Below are positions 1-8,623 of a stretch of 57,938 nt of DNA, in pieces. The notes under the pieces were generated by a model, which made no database searches, had not been told where the DNA came from, and worked only from the letters and a program-made list of their open reading frames with translations. A program made the translations under genes and the position numbers. Source of the DNA: Vibrio splendidus (GTDB lineage Bacteria > Pseudomonadota > Gammaproteobacteria > Enterobacterales > Vibrionaceae); NCBI RefSeq assembly GCF_001557875.1, contig NZ_LNRF01000016.1, positions 1 to 57,938 on the forward strand, written 5' to 3'. Each line of letters starts with the position of its first letter. The stretch's first letter is position 1.

Positions 1-102
1 GTCCTAAAGGGTTGTCGTAGACTACGACGTTGATAGGCAGGGTGTGTAAGTGCTGCGAGGCATTGAGCTAACCTGTACTAATTGCCCGTGAGGCTTAACC
101 AT
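1..102 (+). rRNA. 23S ribosomal RNA, 3' end (partial)
   Basis: This is the last part of a 23S rRNA gene; the rest lies before the window. The stretch closes with the family-typical end GAGGCTTAACC at 90-100, and the segment at 30-60 reads like domain VI of gammaproteobacterial 23S rRNA. The exact mature 3' end near 102 is judged by resemblance to the E. coli end. The 5S gene follows after about 90 bases, the normal order of an rRNA operon. Confidence 0.95.
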
Positions 103-194
103 ACAACACCCAAGGGGTTTTGTGGACTCAAAGACAGACCTTGAATGAGTTTGAAGAGATAGACTTTTAGATAAGCTTTCCGAATTTTAAAATT

Positions 195-314
195 TGCTTG
201 GCGACCATAGCATTGTGGACCCACCTGATTCCATGCCGAACTCAGAAGTGAAACACAATAGCGCCGATGGTAGTGTGGGGCTTCCCCATGTGAGAGTAGG
301 ACATCGCCAGGCTT
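195..314 (+). rRNA. 5S ribosomal RNA
   Basis: A complete 5S rRNA of about 120 bases. The terminal stem is formed by TGCTTGGCG at 195-203 and CGCCAGGCT at 305-313. The universally conserved stretch CCGAACTCAGAAGTGAAAC lies at 237-255. It sits between 23S rRNA and tRNA-Asp on the same strand and is surely cut from the same precursor. An 86-codon open frame that crosses this gene and the tRNA is accidental. Confidence 0.97.
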
Positions 315-355
315 TAAATTTGAACACTTGTCAGCGACGACAAGTATTCCACTGC

Positions 356-432
356 GGAGTGGTAGTTCAGTTGGTTAGAATACCGGCCTGTCACGCCGGG
401 GGTCGCGGGTTCGAGTCCCGTCCACTCCGCCA
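356..432 (+). tRNA. tRNA-Asp (GTC)
   Basis: A 77-base tRNA with the CCA end encoded (430-432). The acceptor stem pairs GGAGTGG (356-362) with CCACTCC (422-428). The anticodon GTC is at 390-392 inside the loop CTGTCAC, and the T arm carries GGTTCGAGTCC. The sequence is nearly the same as E. coli tRNA-Asp. It is the distal tRNA of the rRNA operon, transcribed with 5S and followed at once by a terminator. Confidence 0.97.
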
Positions 433-440
433 CTTATTAG

Positions 441-473
441 AAAAGCCCTGCTAGCAATAGCAGGGCTTTTTTA
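441..473 (+). terminator. Terminator of the rRNA/tRNA-Asp operon
   Basis: The inverted repeat AGCCCTGCT / AGCAGGGCT is followed by a run of T at 467-472, 9 bases after the tRNA CCA end. It is a standard intrinsic terminator for the rRNA operon. Confidence 0.9.
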
Positions 474-577
474 CATTTGAAGAAAAGTGGTTACCCCAGA
501 AGAATGAGCTCCGTTAGGGTTTTGTCCCTAGTGGGCAAATCTGCATTAAGTCCCCTCGCTATTTCGGCACATATTAG

Positions 578-603
578 AAAGCCTAGTCTGACGACTAGGC
601 TTT
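578..603 (+). terminator. Second rRNA-operon-style hairpin
   Basis: A perfect 11-base inverted repeat: AAAGCCTAGTC (578-588), loop TGAC, then GACTAGGCTTT (593-603). Its left flank, ATATTAGAAAGCC, resembles the flank of the first terminator (TTATTAGAAAAGCC at 433-446). It may therefore be a backup terminator, or the tail left by a lost tRNA/5S unit. It lacks a long T run, so strong termination is uncertain. Confidence 0.55.
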
Positions 604-1148
604 CGTCGTTTCCGATATCTGAGTTTTATTATCCGTCTCCGAAAGCTTTACTTCCTATTAACTTGAACTGGCTGATAAAGATGCCTTGATTCTAATAACA
701 AGGTTTTGTTGGTCAGTAACTCTTGTTATATCTCTTCTACTTAATAGGTGAGTCTACGGGCAGTTACGTGAAGTCCCCGGTTATAACGGTTTATAGTTGG
801 AACATTGATGGCAATTTAATTGTTAATTCAGCGTTATTTAAAGTGGCTATTTGTCTGCGGATAAATATTTTTAAACGTCTTCTCTCAGGGGGATCTCCAT
901 TTACTCTTAACTTTCAAGGTGTCACTTTTCTCTGACTCCTCTCGAACTCTTCTAAGAGCTTGTTTATAAAAATCGCAAAACAACATACAGACACAATTAA
1001 AGTAGTTCTCCGTGTGTTTGGGAGGCTTTATTACGCTATTTCATAGTTACTGTTGTGCACTAGGTTTGGTGGCGTTGGGAGGGTAAGGGCTCGATAGATT
1101 ATGGTTTATAAGTATTGTTGAGGTTATCTGGGGATAAACAACAGATAT
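604..1148. other. Gene-free stretch between rRNA operon and heme operon
   Basis: About 550 bases between two converging units (rRNA operon from the left, hemY from the right). Open frames of about 70 codons here begin without a convincing ribosome site, have no recognisable family, and look random. In E. coli the GlmZ small RNA lies next to hemY. I looked for a match here and saw none. No clear promoter or repeat was recognised. Confidence 0.6.
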
Positions 1149-1175
1149 AAAAAAGCCGATGCTAGGCATCGGCTT
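1149..1175 (-). terminator. Terminator of hemCDXY
   Basis: AAGCCGATGC (1153-1162) pairs with GCATCGGCTT (1166-1175) across a three-base loop. Read on the minus strand the stem is followed by a run of six T. It lies just beyond the hemY stop codon and ends the heme operon. Confidence 0.9.
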
Positions 1176-1193
1176 AGTTTGAGTCGCTTCGAG

Positions 1194-2375
1194 TTAAGCG
1201 GGTTGAACTAGAGCGAGCGCTTTACGAGAAACCTCGTGAGCTGCTTTCGTTAAGTTTTGCTTCTCTAGTGCGTCGGATAGATATCCGTAATCTGAAACAT
1301 TTGAACGAAGTGCTAGCGCTTTCTCAAAGTGGCTTTGTGCTTCTGCCCACTTCTGCTCTCTTAGGTAGAACTGAGCCAACGCGCTGTGTGCTTCGGCATT
1401 ACCACTGTCTTTACTGATTGCACGTTCTAGCATGACCACTACTGGGTGGTGATCGGCTAGGTTCAGCTCTGGAAGCAACATGTAGAGCTCATTTGAACCA
1501 CTCTTTGCAATGTTCTCTTTGATCACTGTGAACGCTTCTGTGTCAGCTTTACGAGCGATCAGTTGTTTCACAAAGCATGATACAAGGTGTGAACTTTGTT
1601 TCTGCTTTCTTGAAAGCTTGTTCCAATGGCTAATTAAACCTTCGCTACCTTGCTGTTGCGCGACATCATGAAGTAAACCACATTGTGCTTTCTGTTCTAA
1701 TTTACGTTGCTCATCAGCTGTTAGAAGTTTGTTCTTTACTAACTTCGGCGTTAATTCTAGCAATGGCTGCCATAACTTAAGTTGCATATAGGTGGCTTTT
1801 AACAGGCCAAGTACAGCAGTGTTATTAGGGTATGTGCCTTTTAAGGTAGAAAGTGTATCGAATGCGGCTTCGTAGTTTGATTCACTGATCTGTTGTTTTG
1901 CTTTAGTTAGCTCTACCGCCAGTAAGGAGTCGTCCTGTTGGCTAGCAAGCTCGATGTACTTATCACGCTCACGTGTATTACCTTGTTCGTGCGCCGCTTG
2001 AGAAGCGACTAAATAACAAAGTAGAGGCATGTCGTGATGGTTAGCCCAACGAGTTACCTTCTTCTCAGCGTTTTTCCAGTCACCTTCAAGCAGCTTGATG
2101 ATGCCTTCGTTGGTATAACGACGAGAACGTTTCAGTTTACGAACACTGAACCAGTTCCAAGTTGTCGAGCTTGCGTACATAAGCTTTTTAAACAAGTACT
2201 CTAAGCCGAACAGAGCAGCTAGAAGAGCAATAACAAAGATAACCAGTGTTGTCACGCTCATCTCAATGGTCTTATTCGCAATTGAGATTAGAACGTAGCC
2301 TTGTTGACCAGAGAACTGAGTACCAACAATTAACCCAGCACCGAGAACGAGAAAAAGAAAAATCCAACGAATCAT
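1194..2375 (-). CDS. hemY: HemY, inner-membrane TPR protein of the heme operon
   Basis: A 393-residue protein. Two membrane segments lie near residues 2-20 and 40-62. A short cytoplasmic basic stretch and then a long helical region with tetratricopeptide-type repeats follow. The clearest repeat is at the C terminus (ALAQFYLREQKWAEAQSHF, about residues 338-356). Length and topology match gammaproteobacterial HemY, which is encoded with heme-pathway genes although its exact role is not settled; it is not the protoporphyrinogen oxidase also called HemY in Bacillus. The start overlaps the hemX stop by one base (ATGA), indicating coupled translation. It is the last gene of hemC-hemD-hemX-hemY and is followed by a terminator. 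Confidence 0.92.
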   Translation of the reverse strand: MIRWIFLFLVLGAGLIVGTQFSGQQGYVLISIANKTIEMSVTTLVIFVIALLAALFGLEYLFKKLMYASSTTWNWFSVRKLKRSRRYTNEGIIKLLEGDWKNAEKKVTRWANHHDMPLLCYLVASQAAHEQGNTRERDKYIELASQQDDSLLAVELTKAKQQISESNYEAAFDTLSTLKGTYPNNTAVLGLLKATYMQLKLWQPLLELTPKLVKNKLLTADEQRKLEQKAQCGLLHDVAQQQGSEGLISHWNKLSRKQKQSSHLVSCFVKQLIARKADTEAFTVIKENIAKSGSNELYMLLPELNLADHHPVVVMLERAISKDSGNAEAHSALAQFYLREQKWAEAQSHFEKALALRSNVSDYGYLSDALEKQNLTKAAHEVSRKALALVQPA

Positions 2376-3601
2376 TATTTTTCCTCCGTGGTCATAACTG
2401 TGACTTCACGTCGTAGGCGCTCACGTATCACATCTGATAACTCATTCTGAGACTCAAGCTTTACAGGGTATTTCACAGAGATGTTCTGTTCACTTAACTG
2501 TTTAATCGCTTTCTCAAATTCAATCACTGAGTTGTTATCTTGGTTTAGGTACGCTTTCGACCACTCGCTAGCGGTATTAAGAGCTGCGCTATACAGTTCA
2601 CCTTGCTCTTTGTAGACGGCGCGAATCGCGGTTTCTAATTTACCTTTGATGTTTTCACGCAGGTAGAAGTGTTGCTCAGGAGATAGTAGAGGGATAACTT
2701 CGCCATCACGACTGCGGAATGTGATGAAGTTTTCTGAGAAGTCTTTCATCGACGTCATCAGGTTGTTTTGCCAATCATTAATATCTTGCGATACTGCTTT
2801 TTTATCAACAACTGCGGCTTCTGGAAGAATAGCATTGGCAAGTGGCAGCGAATCGACTTGCTGCTGAAGACTTGTGATGCGTAGAACTAAGCCATCACGG
2901 TCGATCAGAGGAATAGTGCGAAGCTTGGTAATGTCATTGGTCATTGATTGACGCAGTGACACTAAGCTAGGGTCGTTTAGTGCTGCGATACGTTGATCGG
3001 CACTTTCCATTAACTTGGTTGCGCTAACGGCATCATGCTCTAGGAACAGTTTACGTCCTGCTAGTTTCACAAGGTAATCGGCTTCGGCAAGTAACCAGTC
3101 ATTCGGGCGGCGACCTTTAACGTCAGCCACTGCTAACTGCAGGCTTTGAATACTCTTCTGCTGTTGAGACTGTACGACCTGAGTTTTCTCCACCGCGTGT
3201 GACGCTTCTTGGATAGTCTCTTGCTTGATGGTTTGTAGGTCTTTATTTACTGCAGATTGGGTATTTTGAAGCTGTGCTTGAAGAGCGGCGATTTGAGCTG
3301 AGTACTCAGCACTCTTTTGCTGCATTTGAAATGCGATACCGCCACTGAAAATAATAGAAATAGCGATCGCAATAGTACCTAGCTTGACACCGCGCTTACC
3401 TTGCTTTTCTGCTTTCTCTATTTGCTCTTTATGCTCAGCTTGAGGCTGTTCATTATTAGCGGTATTTGAGGCAGAGGCATCGAGCTTCTGTTCAGATTGT
3501 TTTGTCTCTGTAGAGTCAGCTTTTTCGTTTTCAATAACTACTGGCTGAGTGTCTTGTTTCTTTTCAGGTTCAATATGCTCATTATTTTTTTTGCTTGTCA
3601 T
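2375..3601 (-). CDS. hemX: HemX, membrane-anchored protein of the heme operon
   Basis: A 408-residue protein. The first ~75 residues are charged and rich in Glu, Lys and Gln, and look disordered. A single membrane segment lies near residues 75-93 (GTIAIAISIIFSGGIAF). A Gln-rich coiled coil follows at about 95-155, then a periplasmic domain. This is the usual HemX layout. Older annotations call it uroporphyrinogen-III methyltransferase, but no SAM-binding methylase domain is visible, so enzymatic activity is doubtful. Known family members sit beside HemC and HemD and are thought to scaffold or regulate early tetrapyrrole steps. It lies 19 bases after hemD and overlaps hemY by one base. Confidence 0.9.
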   Translation of the reverse strand: MTSKKNNEHIEPEKKQDTQPVVIENEKADSTETKQSEQKLDASASNTANNEQPQAEHKEQIEKAEKQGKRGVKLGTIAIAISIIFSGGIAFQMQQKSAEYSAQIAALQAQLQNTQSAVNKDLQTIKQETIQEASHAVEKTQVVQSQQQKSIQSLQLAVADVKGRRPNDWLLAEADYLVKLAGRKLFLEHDAVSATKLMESADQRIAALNDPSLVSLRQSMTNDITKLRTIPLIDRDGLVLRITSLQQQVDSLPLANAILPEAAVVDKKAVSQDINDWQNNLMTSMKDFSENFITFRSRDGEVIPLLSPEQHFYLRENIKGKLETAIRAVYKEQGELYSAALNTASEWSKAYLNQDNNSVIEFEKAIKQLSEQNISVKYPVKLESQNELSDVIRERLRREVTVMTTEEK

Positions 3602-3620
3602 GCTTATTTCCTGTTTCTAG

Positions 3621-4349
3621 CTAGGGCCGGAGAGCAGCCAGTAATATTTGGTTCGTAGCACTGTGAGTATTGGTCACGTTCGAAAAACCGAGTTGTTGTG
3701 CTCGTTCTACAATGCGCTGGCTTGGGACAAATAGATGTCTTGTTGAAAGCCAAGCCAAATACTCATCAGGGGTAATTGAGCAGAGATACTCCAATTGTTC
3801 CTGACTAGTGATGACAACTTTGGACGCTTTTTTGTTTATCCATGTTTGATAGGTATTGTGGTCGCTAATGGGAATATATTCTCTACGGTAGGTCTCACAA
3901 TAAGAGACTTGTGCACCTCGATTGAGTAGGGAATCTCTAATGAGCTCACGCCCACCATTACCACGTAGTATCAAAACGGACTTATTTTCTACGCCATTAA
4001 GTTCAGTAAGTTTAAGAAGATGTTCACTATCACTAACTTGAGGGTAGTTTACTTTTTGTTTACAGACTTTGCTTAAAACGTGTGCAGTTTTTTGACCAAC
4101 GCCAAGATAAAGCGGCGAAGTGGGCCAAATGGATGAGGTTTTCGAAAGGATGTTTTGGGCAGCCGTCACGGCATGGTGACTGACTGCAATAATGATATCG
4201 CTGTTATTAAGTTGGGTGTTTAAATCCGAAGAGTTTGGATTATCCACGATACGAATCAGCGGATGATGGATTGCTTGAATCCCTTCATCCGCTAGTTGTT
4301 GGCAAAGCGATTGTCCCTCTGAACCGGGACGAGTCACCAACACTGTCAT
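3621..4349 (-). CDS. hemD: Uroporphyrinogen-III synthase
   Basis: A 242-residue cytoplasmic enzyme that closes hydroxymethylbilane into uroporphyrinogen III with inversion of ring D, the branch point to heme, siroheme and B12. The sequence begins MTVLVTRPGSEGQSLCQQL, matching the family's N-terminal LVTRP strand, and shows the bilobed family pattern with a conserved VILRGNGGRELI region at about residues 125-136. The family is poorly conserved, so position matters: its start lies 2 bases beyond the hemC stop and hemX follows. Length is normal (E. coli 246). No oddity is seen. Confidence 0.93.
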   Translation of the reverse strand: MTVLVTRPGSEGQSLCQQLADEGIQAIHHPLIRIVDNPNSSDLNTQLNNSDIIIAVSHHAVTAAQNILSKTSSIWPTSPLYLGVGQKTAHVLSKVCKQKVNYPQVSDSEHLLKLTELNGVENKSVLILRGNGGRELIRDSLLNRGAQVSYCETYRREYIPISDHNTYQTWINKKASKVVITSQEQLEYLCSITPDEYLAWLSTRHLFVPSQRIVERAQQLGFSNVTNTHSATNQILLAALRP

Positions 4350-4351
4350 GG

Positions 4352-5290
4352 TTATTCTTGGTCAGCGTAGAGTTTGGTTAAGATTTCTCTTGCACCATCA
4401 TCCAGCAATTGATTTGCCAGAGTCACGCCAAGCGCTTCAGCATCCTTACGAGAGCCTGAGATCTCACCACGAACCATCTTAGAACCGTCCGGTTCACCAA
4501 CTAATGCACGTAACCAGATGTTGTCGCCATCTAATAGTGAATAGCTACCGATAGGCACCTGGCAACCACCTTCTAGAGTAAGGTTCATTGCTCGCTCGCA
4601 AAGTACACGATCAGCCGTGTCTTTATGATTCAGCGGCTCAAGAAGCTTGATTAGACGTTCATCATCTAGACGGCACTCAATACCAACAGCGCCTTGGCCT
4701 ACAGCAGGTAGAGACTGTTCTGGTTCGATGAAGCTGCGAATACGCTCTTCTAGCTCTAAACGCTTAAGGCCAGCAGCAGCCAGTACGATCGCATCGTATT
4801 GACCATCATCGAGTTTACCTAGACGAGTACCAACGTTGCCGCGCAGCTCTTTGATGACCAAGTCCGGGCGAGACTCAAGTAATTGACACTGACGACGCAG
4901 GCTGCATGTACCCACGACAGCACCTTGTGGTAGCTCGTCGATATTGTTGTAGGTATTTGAAACGAAAGCATCACGAGGATCTTCACGTTCACAAATCGTC
5001 ACCAGACCTAGACCTTCTGGAAAGTCTACTGGGACATCTTTCATTGAATGAACTGCTAGGTCAGCACGACCTTCTAGCATTGCTACTTCAAGTTCTTTAA
5101 CGAACAGGCCTTTACCACCCACTTTAGCAAGCGGAGTGTCGAGGATGATGTCACCTTTGGTCACCATAGTTACCAACTCAACCTCTAAACCAGGGTGAGC
5201 AGCTTGCAGTGCATCCCTTACAAAGTATGCCTGCCAAAGGGCAAGAGGGCTTTTTCTGGTAGCGATACGGATTGGTGCTGAATTTGTCAT
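4352..5290 (-). CDS. hemC: Porphobilinogen deaminase (hydroxymethylbilane synthase)
   Basis: A 312-residue cytoplasmic enzyme that joins four porphobilinogen molecules into hydroxymethylbilane on a dipyrromethane cofactor. The start is placed at the ATG at 5288-5290, giving MTNSAPIRIATRKSPLALWQ, where family homology begins. The open frame runs 14 codons further up but without homology. Hallmarks are RIATRKSPLALWQ near the N terminus, HSMKDVP (substrate-binding Lys and Asp), LRRQCQLL, LRGNVGTRL, and EGGCQVPIG with Cys243 as the cofactor attachment site. It is the first gene of the heme operon and is divergent from cyaA, as in E. coli, with a shared regulatory region of 344 bases. Confidence 0.96.
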   Translation of the reverse strand: MTNSAPIRIATRKSPLALWQAYFVRDALQAAHPGLEVELVTMVTKGDIILDTPLAKVGGKGLFVKELEVAMLEGRADLAVHSMKDVPVDFPEGLGLVTICEREDPRDAFVSNTYNNIDELPQGAVVGTCSLRRQCQLLESRPDLVIKELRGNVGTRLGKLDDGQYDAIVLAAAGLKRLELEERIRSFIEPEQSLPAVGQGAVGIECRLDDERLIKLLEPLNHKDTADRVLCERAMNLTLEGGCQVPIGSYSLLDGDNIWLRALVGEPDGSKMVRGEISGSRKDAEALGVTLANQLLDDGAREILTKLYADQE

Positions 5291-5406
5291 GGTGGTTCCG
5301 ATATAGGTTCTGTAATAGCCTAATCCTACCATTATGAGGCGAGAATTCTTACTGTTTGATCATTCGATACTTTGATAGCTGAGAGATTTTCATTAGTTCA
5401 CCAAAA

Positions 5407-5428
5407 TAGTGTGATTGGTATCTCATTT
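5407..5428 (+). promoter_or_regulatory. Probable CRP-cAMP site upstream of cyaA
   Basis: TGTGA (5410-5414), six bases, then TCTCA (5421-5425) matches the CRP pattern TGTGA-N6-TCACA at nine of ten core positions and is flanked by A/T-rich ends. It is followed 14 bases later by a possible -10 element TATTAT (5440-5445). CRP-cAMP is known to repress cyaA in E. coli, and the site could do the same here. It may also affect the divergent hemC promoter. The remainder of 5291-5634 holds no recognised gene. Confidence 0.6.
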
Positions 5429-5634
5429 GAAACATGGGCTATTATTAGAAATAGTCAATAAAGAGGACACTACGGCGCCGTGAGTTTAACTTTCTGTCAT
5501 CAAGGAATTGACCAGTATGACAGATTCCTTTGCTTTACCACTAAGGGTAAAAGTGTTAAATTGATCACGTTTTGTTGCTGCTTTCGTTCAGTAACTAAAC
5601 AGAACTGCACTTAACCTCAAACCAAGGACTTACC

Positions 5635-8163
5635 TTGCAGGCTTACACTCAAACTTTGATTCAACGATTAGACAATCTAAATCAGCAGCGCATTGATCGT
5701 GCGTTGGCGTTGATGAATGTGCAAGGCCAGCGAGTTTTCAACCTTATTCCCGCACTGCTTCACTTCAACCACCCGATGATGCCGGGTTATTATGACCAAC
5801 AAGTTCCTTTTGGAATTCGTAGCTTCACGCTTAATGAATTCCAAAAGCAATTTGTCTCTGATACTGAACTTACTTTAGGTGGCAAGCTAACCGAGTCTGC
5901 GGAGCCCGCAATTCTTGGCCTGTATACCATGGGCAGCACCTCTTCTATTGGCCAAAGTACCTCAAGTGATCTTGATATCTGGGTATGTGTGTCTCCAGAT
6001 ATGGATGGCGCATCTCGTGATAGCCTTACCAACAAATGTTTGCTGATTACCGATTGGGCTGAAACCTTAGGCGTGGAAGCTAACTTCTTCTTGATGGATG
6101 AAGAGCGTTTCCGTTCGAACCATTCAGAAGAGATGACCGGTGATAACTGTGGTTCTTCACAGCACTTACTATTGCTTGACGAGTTCTACCGTTCTGCAGT
6201 TCGCTTAGCGGGCCAGCGCCTGTTGTGGCAAATCATTCCGCCTGAAATGGAAGAGTGCTACGACGAGTATGTTCAAGGTTTATGTCAGGACGGCTATCTT
6301 GATTGCTCGCAGTGGATCGATTTCGGTAAGCTAAATCGTATTCCCGCTGAAGAGTACTTTGGTTCAAATCTATGGCAGCTCTATAAGAGTATCGACTCAC
6401 CGTATAAATCGGTGTTAAAGGCGATCCTGTTAGAAGCCTATTCATGGGAATACCCAAACACCCAACTGCTGAGTATTGATACCAAGCGTCGCTTCTTTGC
6501 GGATGAACCGGATCTGTATGGCATGGATAGTTACTATCTGATGCTTGAGAAGGTAACTCGTTATCTAGAACGCATTAACGACCACACTCGATTGGACTTG
6601 GTAAGACGTTGTTTCTACCTAAAGACTCACGAGAAGTTGTCACGCGAAGCTGGCATTGGTTCTGTTGCATGGCGTCGTGAAGCCTTGACTGAGATGACTA
6701 AGTCTTGGAATTGGGGACATGAAACCATTGCTGAGCTCGATAACCGCCGTAACTGGAAGGTTGAGCAGGTTAAAGTGGTGCACCATGCACTGCTTGATGC
6801 CTTGATGCTGAGCTACCGTAACCTGATTCAATTTGCGCGTCGTAATGACATCACTTCAGCCATCAGCCCACAAGATATCAGTATCTTGGCACGTAAACTT
6901 TACGCTGCGTTTGAGGTATTGCCTGGTAAAGTGACGCTACTGAACCCACAAATCTCTCCGGATCTGCATGAACCCGACTTGAGCTTCATCGAAGTTCGTC
7001 AGGGTCAGTCGAATAAAGCCGGCTGGTACCTGTATAAGCAGCCGCTGGTAGCACATCGTATTCTTGGCCAGCCTTCTCTTGAGCACCATGAGTACTTGAG
7101 TAAGTTGGTTGCTTGGTCATTCTTTAATGGCTTGATTACTGAGTCGACGCGTTTGCACTCAGTGGTTCGTGACGCTCACATTGATATCGATAAGTTTTAT
7201 CAAATGGTGAGCGACCTGCGCAATACGTTTTCTTTGCGTAAGCGTCGCCCAAGTATGCAGGCCCTGGCGAGCCCATGTGAGATTAGCCAGTTGGCGATGT
7301 TCATCAACTTTGAAAATGATCCGACTTCTGAGTTAAGTGGTCGTGCATTAAAAGTGGATCTCAAGAATGCGGATATCTTCAGCTTTGGTGAAGAAGGTAA
7401 GAGCTTAGTCGGCAGTGTTGATTTGGTTTATCGTAACTCTTGGCACGAAGTTCGTACGCTGCATTTCCAAGGTGATACGGCGATGCTGGATGCGCTTAAG
7501 ACGGTACTTGGCAAAATGCACCAAGATGCGTTGCCGCCAGAGTCGGTTGATGTGTTCTGTTACAGCAAAAACCTGCGTGGTGTGATGCGTAATATGGTGT
7601 ATCAACTGCTTGCTGAGTGTATCGACTTACGATTGAAACCGATTGAACCAGAGAAGCGTCGCCGCTTTAAGGCTATTCGTTTAGCTAATAAGATGTTTGG
7701 TCTGTTCTTCGAGCGTCGTGGTGTATCGGTACAGATGTTGGAAAACTCGGTTGATTTCTACCGTAGTATCTCAACCAATAAGTTGAAGGGTTCACCTTTG
7801 CTGATGCTCGATAAAGAGCAGGAGTATCAACTGCCAGAAGTGGTGGATGGTTTTGCGAGTGAGGGTTTAATTCAGTTCTTCTTTGAAGATACCGATAAAG
7901 GTTTCAATATCTATGTACTGGACGAGTCGAATCAAGTAGAGGTGTATCACCAGTACAATGGTGAAAAAGATGAGATGATCGCGAACGTGAATTCTTTCTA
8001 CACATCGGTAAAAGATGAGTCGAAGATGTCGTCTAAGTTGATTAACTTTAATCTACCTCAGTACTACCAAATCGTTCACCCAGAAGAGGGCAACTCTTAC
8101 GTTGTGCCTTATCGTAACGATGCAACTTTAGCTTCTCGGAGCTCAAAGATAGTCAATATTTAG
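5635..8163 (+). CDS. cyaA: Class I adenylate cyclase
   Basis: An 842-residue enzyme making cAMP from ATP, the partner signal of CRP. The start is TTG at 5635, supported by AAGGAC at 5623-5628 and by N-terminal likeness to E. coli CyaA (TLIQRLDNLNQQRIDRAL), which also uses TTG. The catalytic half contains GSTSSIGQSTSSDLDIWVC at about residues 100-118, the nucleotidyltransferase signature with the paired Asp of SDLD. The C-terminal half is the regulatory region known to respond to the sugar phosphotransferase system. Length is normal (E. coli 848). A weak start codon and an upstream CRP site both suggest output is held low. A strong bidirectional terminator follows. Confidence 0.97.
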   Translation: MQAYTQTLIQRLDNLNQQRIDRALALMNVQGQRVFNLIPALLHFNHPMMPGYYDQQVPFGIRSFTLNEFQKQFVSDTELTLGGKLTESAEPAILGLYTMGSTSSIGQSTSSDLDIWVCVSPDMDGASRDSLTNKCLLITDWAETLGVEANFFLMDEERFRSNHSEEMTGDNCGSSQHLLLLDEFYRSAVRLAGQRLLWQIIPPEMEECYDEYVQGLCQDGYLDCSQWIDFGKLNRIPAEEYFGSNLWQLYKSIDSPYKSVLKAILLEAYSWEYPNTQLLSIDTKRRFFADEPDLYGMDSYYLMLEKVTRYLERINDHTRLDLVRRCFYLKTHEKLSREAGIGSVAWRREALTEMTKSWNWGHETIAELDNRRNWKVEQVKVVHHALLDALMLSYRNLIQFARRNDITSAISPQDISILARKLYAAFEVLPGKVTLLNPQISPDLHEPDLSFIEVRQGQSNKAGWYLYKQPLVAHRILGQPSLEHHEYLSKLVAWSFFNGLITESTRLHSVVRDAHIDIDKFYQMVSDLRNTFSLRKRRPSMQALASPCEISQLAMFINFENDPTSELSGRALKVDLKNADIFSFGEEGKSLVGSVDLVYRNSWHEVRTLHFQGDTAMLDALKTVLGKMHQDALPPESVDVFCYSKNLRGVMRNMVYQLLAECIDLRLKPIEPEKRRRFKAIRLANKMFGLFFERRGVSVQMLENSVDFYRSISTNKLKGSPLLMLDKEQEYQLPEVVDGFASEGLIQFFFEDTDKGFNIYVLDESNQVEVYHQYNGEKDEMIANVNSFYTSVKDESKMSSKLINFNLPQYYQIVHPEEGNSYVVPYRNDATLASRSSKIVNI

Positions 8164-8185
8164 GTTATTTAGACTGATTGATACT

Positions 8186-8215
8186 AAAAAAGGAGTGATT
8201 GATTCACTCCTTTTT
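8186..8215. terminator. Bidirectional terminator between cyaA and cyaY
   Basis: AAAAAAGGAGTGA (8186-8198) and TCACTCCTTTTT (8204-8215) pair over a five-base loop, with T runs on both strands. It serves cyaA from the left and cyaY from the right. Confidence 0.9.
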
Positions 8216-8233
8216 AGTTTTGCTTACAAATGA

Positions 8234-8548
8234 TTAGACCCAATCAATCTCTTCACCTGCGTGCTTCACGCATTCTTCTTTAACCATCTCAAACAGCTCC
8301 ATGCCCGTCTTAGAACATGTCCATTTGTTATCGATCAGCTTGAAGTGAAAGCCACCAGATTTAGACGCTAACCAGATTTCTTTCATTGGTTCTTGGCGGT
8401 TGATAATGATTTGGCTGCGGTTCTCAAACTCGAGCGTCATTACGTTACCAGTCACTTCGTAATCGATATCTGCCTCTGATTCATCGATAGCTTCTTCGAT
8501 GTTTTGCATCTGTATATCGACCAGCTGATGAAATTCAGTCTCGTTCAT
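8234..8548 (-). CDS. cyaY: Iron-sulfur assembly protein CyaY (frataxin)
   Basis: A 104-residue bacterial frataxin. It binds iron and modulates IscS during Fe-S cluster assembly in the cytoplasm. The N-terminal helix is rich in Asp and Glu (EEAIDESEADIDYE, about residues 18-31), the expected iron-binding acidic ridge. Beta strands then include the family pattern IIINRQEPMKEIWLASKSGG. Length equals typical CyaY (106 in E. coli). A good ribosome site (AGGA) precedes the ATG. It faces cyaA and is divergent from lptM, the same neighbourhood as in E. coli. Confidence 0.95.
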   Translation of the reverse strand: MNETEFHQLVDIQMQNIEEAIDESEADIDYEVTGNVMTLEFENRSQIIINRQEPMKEIWLASKSGGFHFKLIDNKWTCSKTGMELFEMVKEECVKHAGEEIDWV

Positions 8549-8623
8549 CCTTTCTATCCTATTGCTTTTCTTGAGTGTGGTGCGATTATAGGGGGCATTG
8601 AGTTAATAATCACGATATGCAAA

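Noticed and set aside
194..454. An 86-codon open frame over the 5S and tRNA region
   Set aside because: It overlaps 5S rRNA and tRNA-Asp, both certain, and has no ribosome site or protein likeness.
477..935. Two 70-codon open frames after the rRNA operon
   Set aside because: No ribosome site, no family and amino-acid make-up like random sequence. The second repeat-like hairpin lies inside the first frame.
474..1148. A GlmZ-like small RNA beside hemY
   Set aside because: E. coli has GlmZ next to hemY, but no sequence resembling it or a sigma-54 promoter with correct spacing was seen here.
2375..3601. HemX as uroporphyrinogen-III methyltransferase
   Set aside because: No SAM-binding methylase motif is visible; it is a coiled-coil membrane protein.
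5790..7605. Several minus-strand open frames within cyaA
   Set aside because: They are antisense shadows of a long certain gene and have no family likeness. The same applies to antisense frames over the FIST-EAL, plsB, ftsY and arsJ genes.
8504..8623. A longer N terminus for the small lipoprotein
   Set aside because: It would bury the signal peptide and lipobox in the middle, and it overlaps the cyaY start on the other strand.
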